Of a stretch of DNA of 37,468 nt, positions 8,012 through 16,873 are shown piece after piece (position 1 is the first letter of the stretch; every line of letters starts with the position of its first letter). The position numbers and the translations under genes were made by a program. Origin of the DNA: MED660 sp002691025 (GTDB taxonomy: Bacteria > Myxococcota_A > UBA9160 > UBA4427); NCBI GenBank assembly GCA_002170485.2, contig NHDZ02000003.1, positions 1-37,468 on the forward strand. Reading direction: 5' to 3'. The notes under the pieces were generated by a model. The model saw only the letters and a program-made list of their open reading frames with translations, made no database searches and had not been told where the DNA came from.

Positions 8012-8506
8012 CTACAGAAGTGGATCGCATGCGGTCCCCGGTCGGCAATCCAACAAAACGCTTTTTGAAGCGCGATCCAGGCAATCCGGCTGGGCATCAT
8101 TGCGCGTAACGATGTAGGACCCTGAGAGCGACGCCGGCGGGTCGGACCCCGTCGCACCGATGCCATCGAGTGTCGCACGGATCTGGGTCATCTGACCCCC
8201 GTTCGCTTCATTGGTCAGATACAAAGTGATCTGGTTGCCCGCCATGGTTCCCGAGTACCCACTGGTCGCGCCGGTCCCGAAACAGTCGTCCCCCTGCGAG
8301 CCCCATTGCCCCAGGATCTTGGAGAAGTCCGAGGGATCCCGTTCCAGATACAAGGTCACCAGGAGTTCCGGTTGGACTTCATCACGCGTGTTCCACGTCC
8401 CATCCGGATTGAAATACGGCGGCTCAGAGGAACCGCTCCCGCTATCGCTGCTGCACCCGACCAGACCGAAGTACAAACACAGCAGAACTACGCTGAAGAT
8501 CTTCAT
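8012..8506 (-). CDS. Small secreted lipoprotein, unknown function
   Basis: The 164-residue product has a lipoprotein signal peptide with lipobox LVGC (Cys18) followed by a Ser/Gly linker (SSDSGSGSS), so it should be lipid-anchored in the envelope. The rest contains alternating strands (LLVTLYLERD, NQITLYLTN, LSGSYIVTRND) and Cys residues that could form disulfides, suggesting a small beta-rich domain that compares an input with a result (GTWN...GSQGDDC). No family is recognised. AGGGAG 9 bases ahead of ATG 8506 supports the start. It is convergent with the nitroreductase gene with 14 bases between stops. Confidence 0.8.
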   Translation of the reverse strand: MKIFSVVLLCLYFGLVGCSSDSGSGSSEPPYFNPDGTWNTRDEVQPELLVTLYLERDPSDFSKILGQWGSQGDDCFGTGATSGYSGTMAGNQITLYLTNEANGGQMTQIRATLDGIGATGSDPPASLSGSYIVTRNDAQPDCLDRASKSVLLDCRPGTACDPLL

Positions 8507-8957
8507 GAGAGCGCTCCCTGGATTTCAAACTCGCGAAACGAAATACGGAAAAAGGCGGGCGCGAGAGTTCTCACAGCCCCAGCCCATCAGAACACGGACC
8601 GAGGACCCTGATACCCACCTCATCCTCGTCTCTACTCTTCGGAAGAACGTCCGAGAGCTTGAATCCCCCCGAACCCACGGGGAAAGACGGATCACAACGC
8701 GGGCGTCGGCGGCTCGCCACCGATGGGTTCCAAAACAACCTCAGCAAAAGCCGTCGAGTGCGACCTTGTTTCCAATAAGAAAAAGATCGTTCCTCTCGCA
8801 TGGGAGAATCCGCCTCCGATCCAAAAAGGCAGTAGACGTAGCCGAGGGCCGCATGGCACTCTGAAGTGCAGACCGGGAACGCAACAGACCTGGCGGAGGT
8901 ACAGAGCCGCTTGATCCAATCAAGGGCTGGGGCTGGCCGTCCGGGAGGCGGGAAAAC
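8507..8957. other. 451-base intergenic region
   Basis: The gap lies between a minus-strand lipoprotein gene and the plus-strand PDZ gene, so it should carry promoters for both. Open frames here are short and low in protein-like character. A small hairpin, GCACT-CTGA-AGTGC (about 8858-8871), lies within the leader of the PDZ gene. I could not fit it to a known riboswitch class. Confidence 0.5.
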
Positions 8958-9512
8958 GTGAACAGTCAAAAGTGGTGGTGGTGGGGTCTCGGCTCAATGG
9001 TTTTGGTCGTCGGAGGAGTCTTCCTCGACCTGAATTCAAAACCAGCCCCCCAAAGAGACGAACTTGAAACCACGACCCGGATGAATATCCCTCTGGAACA
9101 ATCTCCGTCCATGCAAGAGCATCCAGAGCCATTCGCCGCTTCCATTCAACCCGGACGCTCCGCTACGAAAACGACCCACCCCCCCGAAGAGACATCCGAT
9201 CCCAAAGACCCGGTCAAAGAGTCCCGAAAGCCGACCCGCCTCTACCGCGATGCCCGGATTCAGCCCGTGTACGACCTGGCCAGCAATCGTGTCGAGGGGG
9301 TTCGCATCGTGGATGTCGCACCGAATAGCTTCTGGAGTGAAATCGGGGTCCGGAGCCACGACGTGATACTGGAATTCAACGGCTTTCTCATTGAAACACC
9401 GTCGGCCACCGTCGCCCTGATGAACGCTGTGTCCGAGGGGCAGAGCCTGAGCCTCCGGATCCGAGGCGCCGAGGGCCGAATCCGCTTCGCCGAATACCGA
9501 ACGCCTCGCTGA
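8958..9512 (+). CDS. Membrane-anchored PDZ-domain protein, GspC-like C-terminus
   Basis: The start is GTG 8958 (GGGAGG 9 bases upstream); the product has 184 residues. An N-terminal membrane anchor (WWWWGLGSMVLVVGGVFLDL, about residues 6-25) is followed by a roughly 65-residue polar, Pro/Glu/Ser-rich linker. A PDZ domain (about residues 100-184) follows, with RIQPVYDLASNRVEGVRIVD, VAPNSFWSEIGVRSHDVILE and FNGFLIETPSATVALM. This order (short cytoplasmic tail, one helix, linker, terminal PDZ) and the PDZ sequence resemble type II secretion subunit GspC, which links the inner-membrane platform to the secretin. The usual homology-region domain is not evident and no gsp genes surround it, so a stand-alone scaffold or protease adaptor is equally possible. 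Confidence 0.75.
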   Translation: MNSQKWWWWGLGSMVLVVGGVFLDLNSKPAPQRDELETTTRMNIPLEQSPSMQEHPEPFAASIQPGRSATKTTHPPEETSDPKDPVKESRKPTRLYRDARIQPVYDLASNRVEGVRIVDVAPNSFWSEIGVRSHDVILEFNGFLIETPSATVALMNAVSEGQSLSLRIRGAEGRIRFAEYRTPR

Positions 9513-9842
9513 GTCCACCCATCGGCAAAGCCAGCAAAGGAGCCAAAGGCCCCACGACCGGGCCGCGCGGCTGCCTATCTTCTCGACCGGCTCTCGATGG
9601 CCTCCCGAACGCACCCCATCGGCAGTGGACCGGCAAAGTCCGCTCCAAAGCCTTGAAATGGCGGCCCCACACAGAACNCACGGGTTNCCGTCGGCCAAGA
9701 NCNTCTTGCCTCCGGCCNCGAAAACGAAGGTAGGGAGGCCAGAAAAACGCCTTCCTTGAACAAAAATTGACACAAAAGGCACCCCGACCACCACTCATTG
9801 GAACTCGGTGACAGGGATCCANCTCTGTTNGCCCTCTGAAAT
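9513..9842. other. 330-base intergenic region
   Basis: The gap lies between two plus-strand genes. It contains a cluster of N bases (9677-9830), so the local sequence is uncertain. I see no credible coding frame, strong terminator or RNA gene. It presumably holds the promoter of the following PEP-CTERM gene. Confidence 0.5.
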
Positions 9843-9854
9843 GTGGAGTTGCAA

Positions 9855-10628
9855 TTGAGACGCAAAATCGGACTCGTGGTTCTCTTGGCCCTGATCGTGG
9901 GCTCCGTCGTAAACCTGACGGGGGCCGCCATGGCGTCGACCGTGACCCTGACCTTCGATTCGGGAGGCCACGACCCCAACCCCGCCGCGTGTAACTTTCA
10001 CGGCCCTTACGACTACATTGAGGATGGCGCTCGAATCGGCGGTGTCTGGCTTCAGGACCACGGGCTCCCGACTGCGGACCTCCGATGCGGCCATACCCAT
10101 ATCGACCCAACCACCTATTCCGGAGCCACAGGCGATTCCATCATGGATCATCCCTGGCTGAATGCAGTACAGGTACTCAAAATCACGCTCGAGAGCGGCG
10201 AGGCCTTCCGAGTTGATTCCATCGACACCCGGGTCCGCTACCGCTGGCTCGGAGAGGTACAACCCAACTTCGCGCGGCCTGACTGGTCATGGAGTGAGGA
10301 TCATGTCCACATGCTTCTCTCGAGCAGCTTCGATCCGACCACNGCCATCTATGAATCGCTGGCACAGATCGAGACCTACTTCACAGCCTTCTCGATTGAT
10401 GACCAGACCATCTATTACAGCGGGAGTGACCCCCGCCCAAACCGCCCCGCTCGCACATCGCCCTTCATCACCACCCAAATCCAGGGCATCAGCGGGACCG
10501 AGGTCTACATGCTCAGCACGGGGGGAACGTATTTCGACAACATCACCCTCACCGTCATCCCCGAACCCAGCACCGCCCTCCTGATGGGACTTGGACTCGC
10601 GTTCCTCGGTGTACGCAATCGAGGCTGA
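9855..10628 (+). CDS. PEP-CTERM sorting-domain protein
   Basis: The product has an N-terminal signal peptide (LRRKIGLVVLLALIVGSV...GAAMAS) and ends in a PEP-CTERM signal: VIPEPST, a hydrophobic segment (ALLMGLGLAFLGV) and RNRG. Such proteins are exported and processed by an exosortase (EpsH/XrtA family), usually in exopolysaccharide-making Gram-negatives. The roughly 200-residue middle is beta-rich with no recognised catalytic motif (TLTFDSGGHDPNPAACNF near the start, YFDNITLTV before the tail). The start is uncertain: TTG 9855 has GGAG 6 bases upstream, while GTG 9843 is in frame but lacks a site. No exosortase gene is in this window. Confidence 0.88.
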   Translation: MRRKIGLVVLLALIVGSVVNLTGAAMASTVTLTFDSGGHDPNPAACNFHGPYDYIEDGARIGGVWLQDHGLPTADLRCGHTHIDPTTYSGATGDSIMDHPWLNAVQVLKITLESGEAFRVDSIDTRVRYRWLGEVQPNFARPDWSWSEDHVHMLLSSSFDPTXAIYESLAQIETYFTAFSIDDQTIYYSGSDPRPNRPARTSPFITTQIQGISGTEVYMLSTGGTYFDNITLTVIPEPSTALLMGLGLAFLGVRNRG

Positions 10629-10631
10629 GAG

Positions 10632-10663
10632 GCCCCCGCACAAAGGCAAGCCTCCATGGGGGC
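10632..10663 (+). terminator. Weak candidate terminator after PEP-CTERM gene
   Basis: GCCCCC (10632-10637) can pair with GGGGGC (10658-10663) a few bases after the stop codon. The 20-base loop can itself fold (AGGC-AA-GCCT). A short T-run (CATTTTGCG) follows a few bases later. It could end transcription before the sdh operon, but the stem is short. Confidence 0.35.
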
Positions 10664-10872
10664 GCCCATTTTGCGTGTTGACGGCCCTCCTTGAGCCATT
10701 CTGCGCACTTTGCCCGGAGCCGCGGACGCCGACAGGATCTTGCGTTACGCTCATCCCTGAACCGTAAAGCCGGTCAAGACAAGGCAACCACAACAACCAT
10801 CGAGGTTTGCGTGAAAAGGGTACACAGAGGCCTCCTGTCAATGATCTCCGCACCCACAGGGCTTGAGTCACC

Positions 10873-11616
10873 GTGACCCGCCTCATCAATCTCTACCGCA
10901 GCGTCATTGGCAAGAAATTCATTGTCGCCGTGACNGGGTCGATCATGATCGGCTTCCTGATCCTGCACGGTTGGGGGAACCTGAAGGTTTTCAGTGGCCC
11001 CACGGCGGCNGGCGTTCCGGAAATCGATATCTATGCCGATTTCCTGCGAACCGTAGGCGCCCCCATCTTCCCCCACGGCACCCTGCTCTGGTTCATCCGG
11101 ATCGCCGTTCTGGTGAGCCTGATCCTGCACGTGGTCTGTGTCACCCAACTCGCCCGGCATAACAGGAAGGCTCGCCCCGTTCGTTACAAGCACGCCCGAA
11201 ACTGGAAAGAGGCGACCCGGGCCGCGCGGTCGATGATCTACACCGGATCCGTAGTCGTCTTCTTCATCGGCTTCCACCTCATGCAGTTCACCGTGGGCGG
11301 TATCGATTCNACGCACTTCGTGCAGGGAGAGGTGTATGGGAATCTCTACGGAGCCTTCCAGCACCCCATCTATGTAGCGCTCTACGTCACCGTCATGGCC
11401 GTGATCGGCTTTCATCTCTATCACGGAGCCTGGAGCCTCTTCCAGACCCTCGGATGGGACAATCCCGACCGGAACAAAAGCCTCCGCCTCTTTTCGGTCG
11501 CATTGGGTCTCGGCATCTTCCTTGTCTTCAGCGCCGTCCCCATTTCATTCTTCTCAGGCGAGATGAGTAAACCCTCAACCCAACACGTCGAGACATCNTC
11601 GCAAAAAAGTAGGTAG
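10873..11616 (+). CDS. sdhC: Succinate dehydrogenase cytochrome b subunit
   Basis: The 247-residue, five-helix membrane anchor is of the cytochrome b558 type that replaces separate SdhC and SdhD. It carries heme and passes electrons from succinate to a quinone in the inner membrane. The GTG start gives MTRLINLYRSVIGKKFIVAV, matching the family opening. Candidate heme-ligand histidines lie in separate helices: His32 (LHGWGN), His86 (LILHVVCV), His135 (GFHLMQF) and His181/184 (GFHLYHG), enough for a two-heme arrangement. There is no clear Shine-Dalgarno. It is the first gene of a tight operon; its stop is 2 bases before the sdhA start. Four Ns fall at third codon positions. Confidence 0.95.
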   Translation: MTRLINLYRSVIGKKFIVAVXGSIMIGFLILHGWGNLKVFSGPTAXGVPEIDIYADFLRTVGAPIFPHGTLLWFIRIAVLVSLILHVVCVTQLARHNRKARPVRYKHARNWKEATRAARSMIYTGSVVVFFIGFHLMQFTVGGIDXTHFVQGEVYGNLYGAFQHPIYVALYVTVMAVIGFHLYHGAWSLFQTLGWDNPDRNKSLRLFSVALGLGIFLVFSAVPISFFSGEMSKPSTQHVETXSQKSR

Positions 11617-11618
11617 TC

Positions 11619-13535
11619 ATGGAACTGGACGCCAAGATCCCGGAAGCACCCATCGAAGACATGTGGAGCACCCACAAGGAGCACATGCGCTTGGTGGGCC
11701 CACGGAACCGCCCACAGTACAAGGTCATCGTGGTCGGTACCGGACTGGCCGGGGCTTCGGCGGCTTCATCCATGGCAGCCATGGGATATCACGTGGAGTC
11801 CTTCTGTTTCCAGGATAGCCCTCGCCGTGCCCACAGCATCGCGGCCCAGGGCGGGATCAATGCCTCCAAGGATTATCGAAACGACGGAGACTCGACCTAC
11901 AGACTCTTCTACGACACCCAGAAGGGTGGCGACTACCGCTCCAGAGAAGCCAATGTCTGGCGCCTCGCCGAACTCAGTACCGACATCATTGATCAGGCTG
12001 TCGCCCAGGGNGTCCCCTTCGCGCGAGAATATGGCGGCATGCTGGCCAACCGCTCCTTTGGTGGCGTCCTGGTGGAGCGGACCTTCTACTGCCGCGGAGA
12101 AACAGGGCAGCAACTGCTTCTCGGTGCCTGTTCGGCCCTGGCCAACCAGATCCATGCGGGCAACGTCATCATGCACACTCGCAAGGAACTGCTCGATGTC
12201 GTCATCGTGGAAGGACGGGCTCGAGGGATCGTNACNCGGGANCTGGTCACCGGAGCCCTCGAATCGCACGCCGCGGATGCGGTGGTCCTCGCAAGCGGCG
12301 GCTACTCCAACGTCTACTACCTCTCGACCAACGCCAAGGGCTGCAACGTCACCGCCACCTGGCGCGCCCACAAGCGGGGCGCTGGCTTCGCCAACCCCTG
12401 CTACAACCAGATCCACCCCACCTGCATTCCGGTTTCAGGAGAGCATCAGGCCAAGTTGACTCTCATGAGCGAGTCCTTGCGTAACGACGGCCGGATCTGG
12501 GTCCCCCGGAAGGCTTCGGACAAACGGAATCCGGCCGACATTCCCGAAGCCGACCGCTACTACTACCTTGAAGAACGCTATCCCCGCTTTGGAAACCTTG
12601 TCCCGCGTGACGTCGCCAGCCGAAATGCCAAAGAGGTCTGCGATGAGGGTTTGGGGGTAGGCCCCTCCGGACTTGGCGTCTATCTCGATTTCGAAGATGC
12701 CATCCAGGACAAAGGCCACGACGTCATCGGGTCGCGCTACGAGAACCTCTTTGCGATGTACGAAAAAATCACAGGCGACAGCCCCTGGGGCACACCCATG
12801 CGGATCTTCCCTGCCCCCCACTACACCATGGGCGGCCTCTGGGTGGACTACAACCTGATGAGCAACCTGCCCGGTCTCTTCGCCATCGGCGAGGCCAACT
12901 TCTCCGACCACGGGGCCAACCGGCTTGGGGCCAGCTCCATGATGCAGTGTCTTGCGGACGGCTATTTCATCATCCCGCTGACCATCGGGGACTACCTCAG
13001 CCGGTATGAAAGCGGCGACGTGGACACCCACCATCCGGCTTTCGCCGATGCTGAGCGCGAAGCCAAGGGTCGCCTTGACAGGATGCTCTCGATCCAAGGC
13101 ACAGAGACCGTTGAGTCACTTCATCGCGAACTGGGTCGGGTCATGTGGGATCACTGCGGCATTGCACGCAACGCCGATGGTTTGAAAGAGGCCCTCACCC
13201 GGATCCCCGATATCCGGGACCGCTTCTGGAACAACCTTCGAATCACAGGATCCGGCGCGCAAGTAAACCAGACCCTCGAACACGCGGGCCGGCTCGCTGA
13301 CTTCCTGGAATTTTCTGAACTCATGTGTCGCGATGCCCTCGCGCGCGATGAATCTTGCGGCTGCCACTTCCGCGACGAACACCAAACGAAAGAGGGCGAA
13401 GCCATGCGAGATGACGAGAACTTCTCCCACGTCTCGGTATGGGAGCACCAAGGGACCGACAACGAACCGATCATGCATAAGGAGCCTCTCTCCTTTGAAG
13501 CGCTGCCTCTCGCGCAACGGAACTACAAGACATGA
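11619..13535 (+). CDS. sdhA: Succinate dehydrogenase flavoprotein subunit
   Basis: The 638-residue catalytic subunit oxidises succinate to fumarate in the TCA cycle on the cytoplasmic face of the membrane. The FAD dinucleotide motif VVGTGLAGASAA lies at about residues 38-50. The covalent-flavin histidine is His72 in AHSIAAQGG. Active-site signatures follow: NPCYNQIHPT, PAPHYTMGGLWVD and GEANFSDHGANRLGASSMMQ. Length and the long C-terminal helical region suit the type found with a single cytochrome b subunit. Its stop overlaps the sdhB start by 4 bases (ATGA), indicating translational coupling. Confidence 0.97.
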   Translation: MELDAKIPEAPIEDMWSTHKEHMRLVGPRNRPQYKVIVVGTGLAGASAASSMAAMGYHVESFCFQDSPRRAHSIAAQGGINASKDYRNDGDSTYRLFYDTQKGGDYRSREANVWRLAELSTDIIDQAVAQXVPFAREYGGMLANRSFGGVLVERTFYCRGETGQQLLLGACSALANQIHAGNVIMHTRKELLDVVIVEGRARGIXXRXLVTGALESHAADAVVLASGGYSNVYYLSTNAKGCNVTATWRAHKRGAGFANPCYNQIHPTCIPVSGEHQAKLTLMSESLRNDGRIWVPRKASDKRNPADIPEADRYYYLEERYPRFGNLVPRDVASRNAKEVCDEGLGVGPSGLGVYLDFEDAIQDKGHDVIGSRYENLFAMYEKITGDSPWGTPMRIFPAPHYTMGGLWVDYNLMSNLPGLFAIGEANFSDHGANRLGASSMMQCLADGYFIIPLTIGDYLSRYESGDVDTHHPAFADAEREAKGRLDRMLSIQGTETVESLHRELGRVMWDHCGIARNADGLKEALTRIPDIRDRFWNNLRITGSGAQVNQTLEHAGRLADFLEFSELMCRDALARDESCGCHFRDEHQTKEGEAMRDDENFSHVSVWEHQGTDNEPIMHKEPLSFEALPLAQRNYKT

Positions 13536-14308
13536 ATTTCACTCTACGAGTATGGCGACAAGCCGACGGGGAGTCCGCGGGCGACCTGAAGACCTATCAG
13601 ATCGAGAACATCGAGCCGACCTGTTCCTTCCTCGAGATGATGGACATCCTGAACGAGCAACTGAATGAGGAGAACGACGAACCCGTCGCTTTCGACTCCG
13701 ATTGCCGAGAAGGCATCTGCGGGATGTGCTCCATGTTCATAAACGGAAAACCCCATGGTCCCATGGAGGGCACCACCACCTGCCAGCTCTACATGCGACA
13801 CTTCGAAGACGGGGATGAGATCACCATAGAGCCGTGGCGATCCACCGCCTTTCCAGTGGTACGGGATCTCGTGGTAAACCGGAGTGCCTTCGACAGGATC
13901 ATGCAAGCCGGAGGCTACGTCAGCGTACACTCAGGGCCGAAACCGGAACCGAACTCGATTCCCATCGAACCGGAGATCTCGGAAGAGGCCCTCGATGCCG
14001 CCTGCTGCATTGGCTGCGGGGCGTGTGTGGCCGCGTGCCCAAACGGGTCCGCCATGCTCTACACCTCAGCCAAGGTTTCCCATCTCGGGCTTCTACCCCA
14101 GGGCCAACCGGAACGCTTCGAGCGTGTTCAGAACATGGTCCACCAGATGGAGGCCGAAGGCTTCGGCTCCTGCCGCAACTACGCGGAATGCGAGGCGGCC
14201 TGCCCGAAGGAGATCTCCATCAAGTTCATCGGCCAGATGAACCGGGATTTCCTACGCTCCACCCTGTCCCTTCCGATCAAACGGCGGGGAAAAATGGATT
14301 CGCAATAG
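13532..14308 (+). CDS. sdhB: Succinate dehydrogenase iron-sulfur subunit
   Basis: The 258-residue electron-transfer subunit connects FAD in SdhA to heme/quinone in SdhC. The [2Fe-2S] ligands are Cys58, 63, 66 (DCREGICGMC) and Cys84 (TTTCQ). The C-terminal ferredoxin-like domain has Cys159/162/165 and Cys169 (CIGCGACVAACP), then Cys214, Cys220 and Cys224 (CRNYAECEAACPKE), for the [4Fe-4S] and [3Fe-4S] clusters. The start ATG overlaps the sdhA stop, and the gene order C-A-B is that of the single-cytochrome enzymes. All expected ligands are present, so the complex should be functional. Confidence 0.97.
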   Translation: MNFTLRVWRQADGESAGDLKTYQIENIEPTCSFLEMMDILNEQLNEENDEPVAFDSDCREGICGMCSMFINGKPHGPMEGTTTCQLYMRHFEDGDEITIEPWRSTAFPVVRDLVVNRSAFDRIMQAGGYVSVHSGPKPEPNSIPIEPEISEEALDAACCIGCGACVAACPNGSAMLYTSAKVSHLGLLPQGQPERFERVQNMVHQMEAEGFGSCRNYAECEAACPKEISIKFIGQMNRDFLRSTLSLPIKRRGKMDSQ

Positions 14309-14341
14309 CGTCGGCAGGTGCGTTCCGGCTAGGAGATACAC

Positions 14342-14836
14342 ATGGACCTCAAGACCCTGGATACGGCGGACCTCGAAGTCGCTCTCGTCACCGCGCAAAA
14401 GAGTTGGTCAGAGCTTCGCGCTGAAGACACCGAGAGCATCTGCCTGGATATCCTGAGCGTAGAACCGCAGAACGCAGAAGCTCTTGAGCTTCTTTTGCGC
14501 AGCCGGATCGAACTCCTGAAAAAAGGGCTGCCACAGAGCGTCGCTCGCGCCCAGGAACTGCTCTCCAGCCTGGCTACTCCCTTCGACCAGGCCTTCTATT
14601 CCGGCATGCTCCGAGAAGCCCAGGCCCGTTACCTGCTGGAAAAGCGCGGCCGTAGTACAAGCCACGTGGCCTATAGCTGGTTTCGTCACGCCATGGATGA
14701 CTTCGAAGCCTCCGCGGCCATCGACCCCAGCCGGATCGAGCCCAAGCTCCGCTGGAACGCGTGCCTACGAACACTGAAGAACAATCCCCAGTGTGCCCCT
14801 GCCCCCGAAGAAGAAGAAGAGCACGGCATCGAATAG
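14342..14836 (+). CDS. Small helical TPR-like protein, unknown function
   Basis: This 164-residue soluble protein lies 33 bases after sdhB, with its own GGAGA site 7 bases ahead of ATG 14342. It is rich in Leu, Ala and Glu and reads as helical hairpins (ESICLDILSVEPQNAEALEL, AYSWFRHAMDDFEASAAIDP), a spacing typical of tetratricopeptide-like repeats. It ends with an acidic run (PEEEEEHGIE). It has no signal peptide or membrane segment. Position suggests co-transcription with sdhCAB, so a role in assembling or regulating the complex is conceivable but unsupported by any motif. Confidence 0.75.
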   Translation: MDLKTLDTADLEVALVTAQKSWSELRAEDTESICLDILSVEPQNAEALELLLRSRIELLKKGLPQSVARAQELLSSLATPFDQAFYSGMLREAQARYLLEKRGRSTSHVAYSWFRHAMDDFEASAAIDPSRIEPKLRWNACLRTLKNNPQCAPAPEEEEEHGIE

Positions 14837-14865
14837 TCGAGGCAGGACTGCAGGAATCACGGGCC

Positions 14866-15633
14866 ATGCAAGAAAAACAAATCTTCCGATCCATACGCGT
14901 TGTGGCCACCAGCCCGAAGCGCTGGGCCCGCGTAATCGGAATGATGGCCGCCATGGCGCTGATCATCGTTCTTCTCAGCTTTTTTGGTCAATGGCTGGGC
15001 GAGCAGTTGCCCGTTTTCGAAGCCTGGATCCGGAGCATGGGCTGGTGGGGGCCCGGCGCCTTTCTCGTGGCCTTCACCGTACTGACCCTTCTCCAGATGC
15101 CCGCATCCCTCCTGGCCATCGCAGGGGGCGTCATCTTTGGCCTGCAAGAAGGCCTCGTGGTCGTCATCTCTTCCAATGTCGTCGCCGCACTCATCGCCTT
15201 CTGGCTCTACCGGATCCTTTTCAGGCAGCGGCTGGAACGCATGCTCGAGAAGCACCCCAAAACGCATGCCGTGGAATCGGCCATCGCGGCCCAGGGCTTC
15301 CAACTCATGGTGCTTCTCAGGCTCGGCCCCTTCAACTACTCCGTGCTCAATGCCATCCTCGGGGCGAGCAACGTGAAGGTGCTTCCCTTCCTCTTTTCCT
15401 TGATCGGCTCGTTTCCAGGCAACGTCGCCACCGTCTATTTCGGGGCTGTCGCCAAGCATATGGCCCAACGAAGCGCGGGGACAGACGATCTCAGCACCGC
15501 TCACGAGATCACTCTCGTCGTGGGCTTCGTTGTCACCGTCATCGTGTTCCTGTTTGTCGGAAGAGTCGCGCATCACGCCATCGAAACAGCCGAAGCTGAT
15601 GCCCTCAAAGCGGAAACGAAGAACCCTGCCTGA
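14866..15633 (+). CDS. VTT/DedA-type (TVP38/TMEM64) membrane protein
   Basis: The 255-residue inner-membrane protein is of the VTT (SNARE-associated, DedA-like) family, whose members move lipids or undecaprenyl-phosphate carriers across membranes. After a cytoplasmic N-terminus there is a first helix (VIGMMAAMALIIVLLSFF). The conserved VTT core follows, with GPGAFLVAFTVLTLLQMPAS, AGGVIFGLQEGL, the re-entrant-loop segment and LLRLGPFNYSVLNAILGASN, and a final helix near the C-terminus (LVVGFVVTVIVFLFVG). ATG 14866 is chosen on the family's usual length, with AGGA 10 bases upstream. It follows the TPR-like gene by 29 bases on the same strand. Confidence 0.85.
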   Translation: MQEKQIFRSIRVVATSPKRWARVIGMMAAMALIIVLLSFFGQWLGEQLPVFEAWIRSMGWWGPGAFLVAFTVLTLLQMPASLLAIAGGVIFGLQEGLVVVISSNVVAALIAFWLYRILFRQRLERMLEKHPKTHAVESAIAAQGFQLMVLLRLGPFNYSVLNAILGASNVKVLPFLFSLIGSFPGNVATVYFGAVAKHMAQRSAGTDDLSTAHEITLVVGFVVTVIVFLFVGRVAHHAIETAEADALKAETKNPA

Positions 15634-15681
15634 TAGGCTCGTACCCGTCTGAGCAGAGCCGCGCCCACAACCTACCGCGCG

Positions 15682-16557
15682 CTACTGGCTTCTCTCACGA
15701 CGACCGCACATGAACAGGCCAACGAGGCCGACCAACACCATCCACGCGGTCGAAGGCTCGGGAATCGGCTCGAAATCGTAGCTTTCGTCGTACCCCGTGT
15801 AGGCGATCGAGACATCATCGAAATACCCCGTCTGCCCCTGATTGTAGGTGCCCACACCCACGCTCAGCGCCAATAGTTCCGCACCCACAAAGTCAGCATC
15901 AAAGACCAGGGTCCAATCTGAAAGTGTGCGCAACGGCGGCCCGCCAAAGCTATTGGGCTGCCCGAAGCCACCATCCCACCAGAACAAGCCCGTCGTGGAA
16001 GTGATTTCCGCAGTGATCCAGTCATCTGTCGGAACCGGCGCAATGGGGTTCGTTTGCCAATATGGCTCGTACACGAGGCTGCCGTACCCATCCCCCACCG
16101 CTGTGGGGTTGTTGAGTGTCAAACGAATTGCGGGTGCCGCAAAGCTATTCAGATCGCCTTCGGAACCTTTGTAGAAGGAGTAGGAGATGGCAAGCGATCC
16201 GTCCGTCAATATATCGGAAGCATTCCCATAGGAGTCGACCACTCCGACATGGGCCACATCAGGATTGCTACTCCCCGTGGTGAGCAAGCCGGCCCCCACT
16301 GGCAAAGGCTGATTGTTTTCCAGGTTCCCACCCACGCCCGAAAGGTTCACGATGTCCGCTGCACCTCCGGCCTCCACTTGCATCTCGTACCAGACGCCCT
16401 CGGTAGGCGTCACCGAATACGGAGCAAAAACAGAGACCGTGGTCGTAGCCGAATAAGCGACGGAAGAAATCACAAGAAAAAAAGCCCCGATGACCGCAGC
16501 CACCCCATGAGCCGCATCACGTCGCGATGCTCTTCGGGCGAAACACCGATTGATCAT
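15682..16557 (-). CDS. PEP-CTERM sorting-domain protein
   Basis: The 291-residue exported protein starts at ATG 16557 (CGGAGAAG 5 bases upstream). A signal peptide covers about residues 1-37 (Arg-rich, then AAVIGAFFLVISSVAYSA). The C-terminus reads PIPEPST, then a hydrophobic stretch (AWMVLVGLVGLFMCG) and RRERSQ, a complete PEP-CTERM signal for exosortase processing. The body is beta-rich and Gly/Ser/Tyr/Asp-rich, with GYFDDVSIAYTGYDE before the tail, like jelly-roll carbohydrate-binding or adhesin modules. No catalytic motif is recognised. It is convergent with the VTT gene. Confidence 0.88.
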   Translation of the reverse strand: MINRCFARRASRRDAAHGVAAVIGAFFLVISSVAYSATTTVSVFAPYSVTPTEGVWYEMQVEAGGAADIVNLSGVGGNLENNQPLPVGAGLLTTGSSNPDVAHVGVVDSYGNASDILTDGSLAISYSFYKGSEGDLNSFAAPAIRLTLNNPTAVGDGYGSLVYEPYWQTNPIAPVPTDDWITAEITSTTGLFWWDGGFGQPNSFGGPPLRTLSDWTLVFDADFVGAELLALSVGVGTYNQGQTGYFDDVSIAYTGYDESYDFEPIPEPSTAWMVLVGLVGLFMCGRRERSQ

Positions 16558-16873
16558 GAACTTCTCCGAGTTGAATCCGCCTGATCAGGATCTGCCGGAA
16601 AGCACAGTCACAGAGAACGCTTCCGGTACAGATTTACAGACACGTTGGAAAACCCGGATTCAACTTCGCATGGGTCCATCACAAATAGCAACGGGATAGT
16701 TGCGGATCTGCTTCAACGTTCGTCCGAATGGATATCCGCAGAACTCCCGTAACCATGGGAGGAAAAATCATCTCGGATAAGAAATGGATTTTTCAGTTAC
16801 TCGGAAGCATCCACAACAGAGAGCGCATTCCCTGAACCAGAAAAGTCCAGGCAAGACATCCATGCGTCAAAAA
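16558..16873. other. 316-base intergenic region
   Basis: The gap lies upstream of the minus-strand PEP-CTERM gene and downstream of the minus-strand acyl-CoA synthetase. It contains a perfect 10-bp palindrome CCTGATCAGG (16581-16590) and a spaced CCGGAA/TTCCGG pair (about 16595-16630) in the likely promoter region of the PEP-CTERM gene. I see no credible coding frame. Confidence 0.45.

Noticed and set aside
8840..8915. Possible c-di-GMP (GEMM-like) riboswitch ahead of the PDZ gene
   Set aside because: There is a hairpin and a GGGAACGCAA stretch reminiscent of the class, but the conserved core and second stem could not be aligned. A covariance-model search would settle it.
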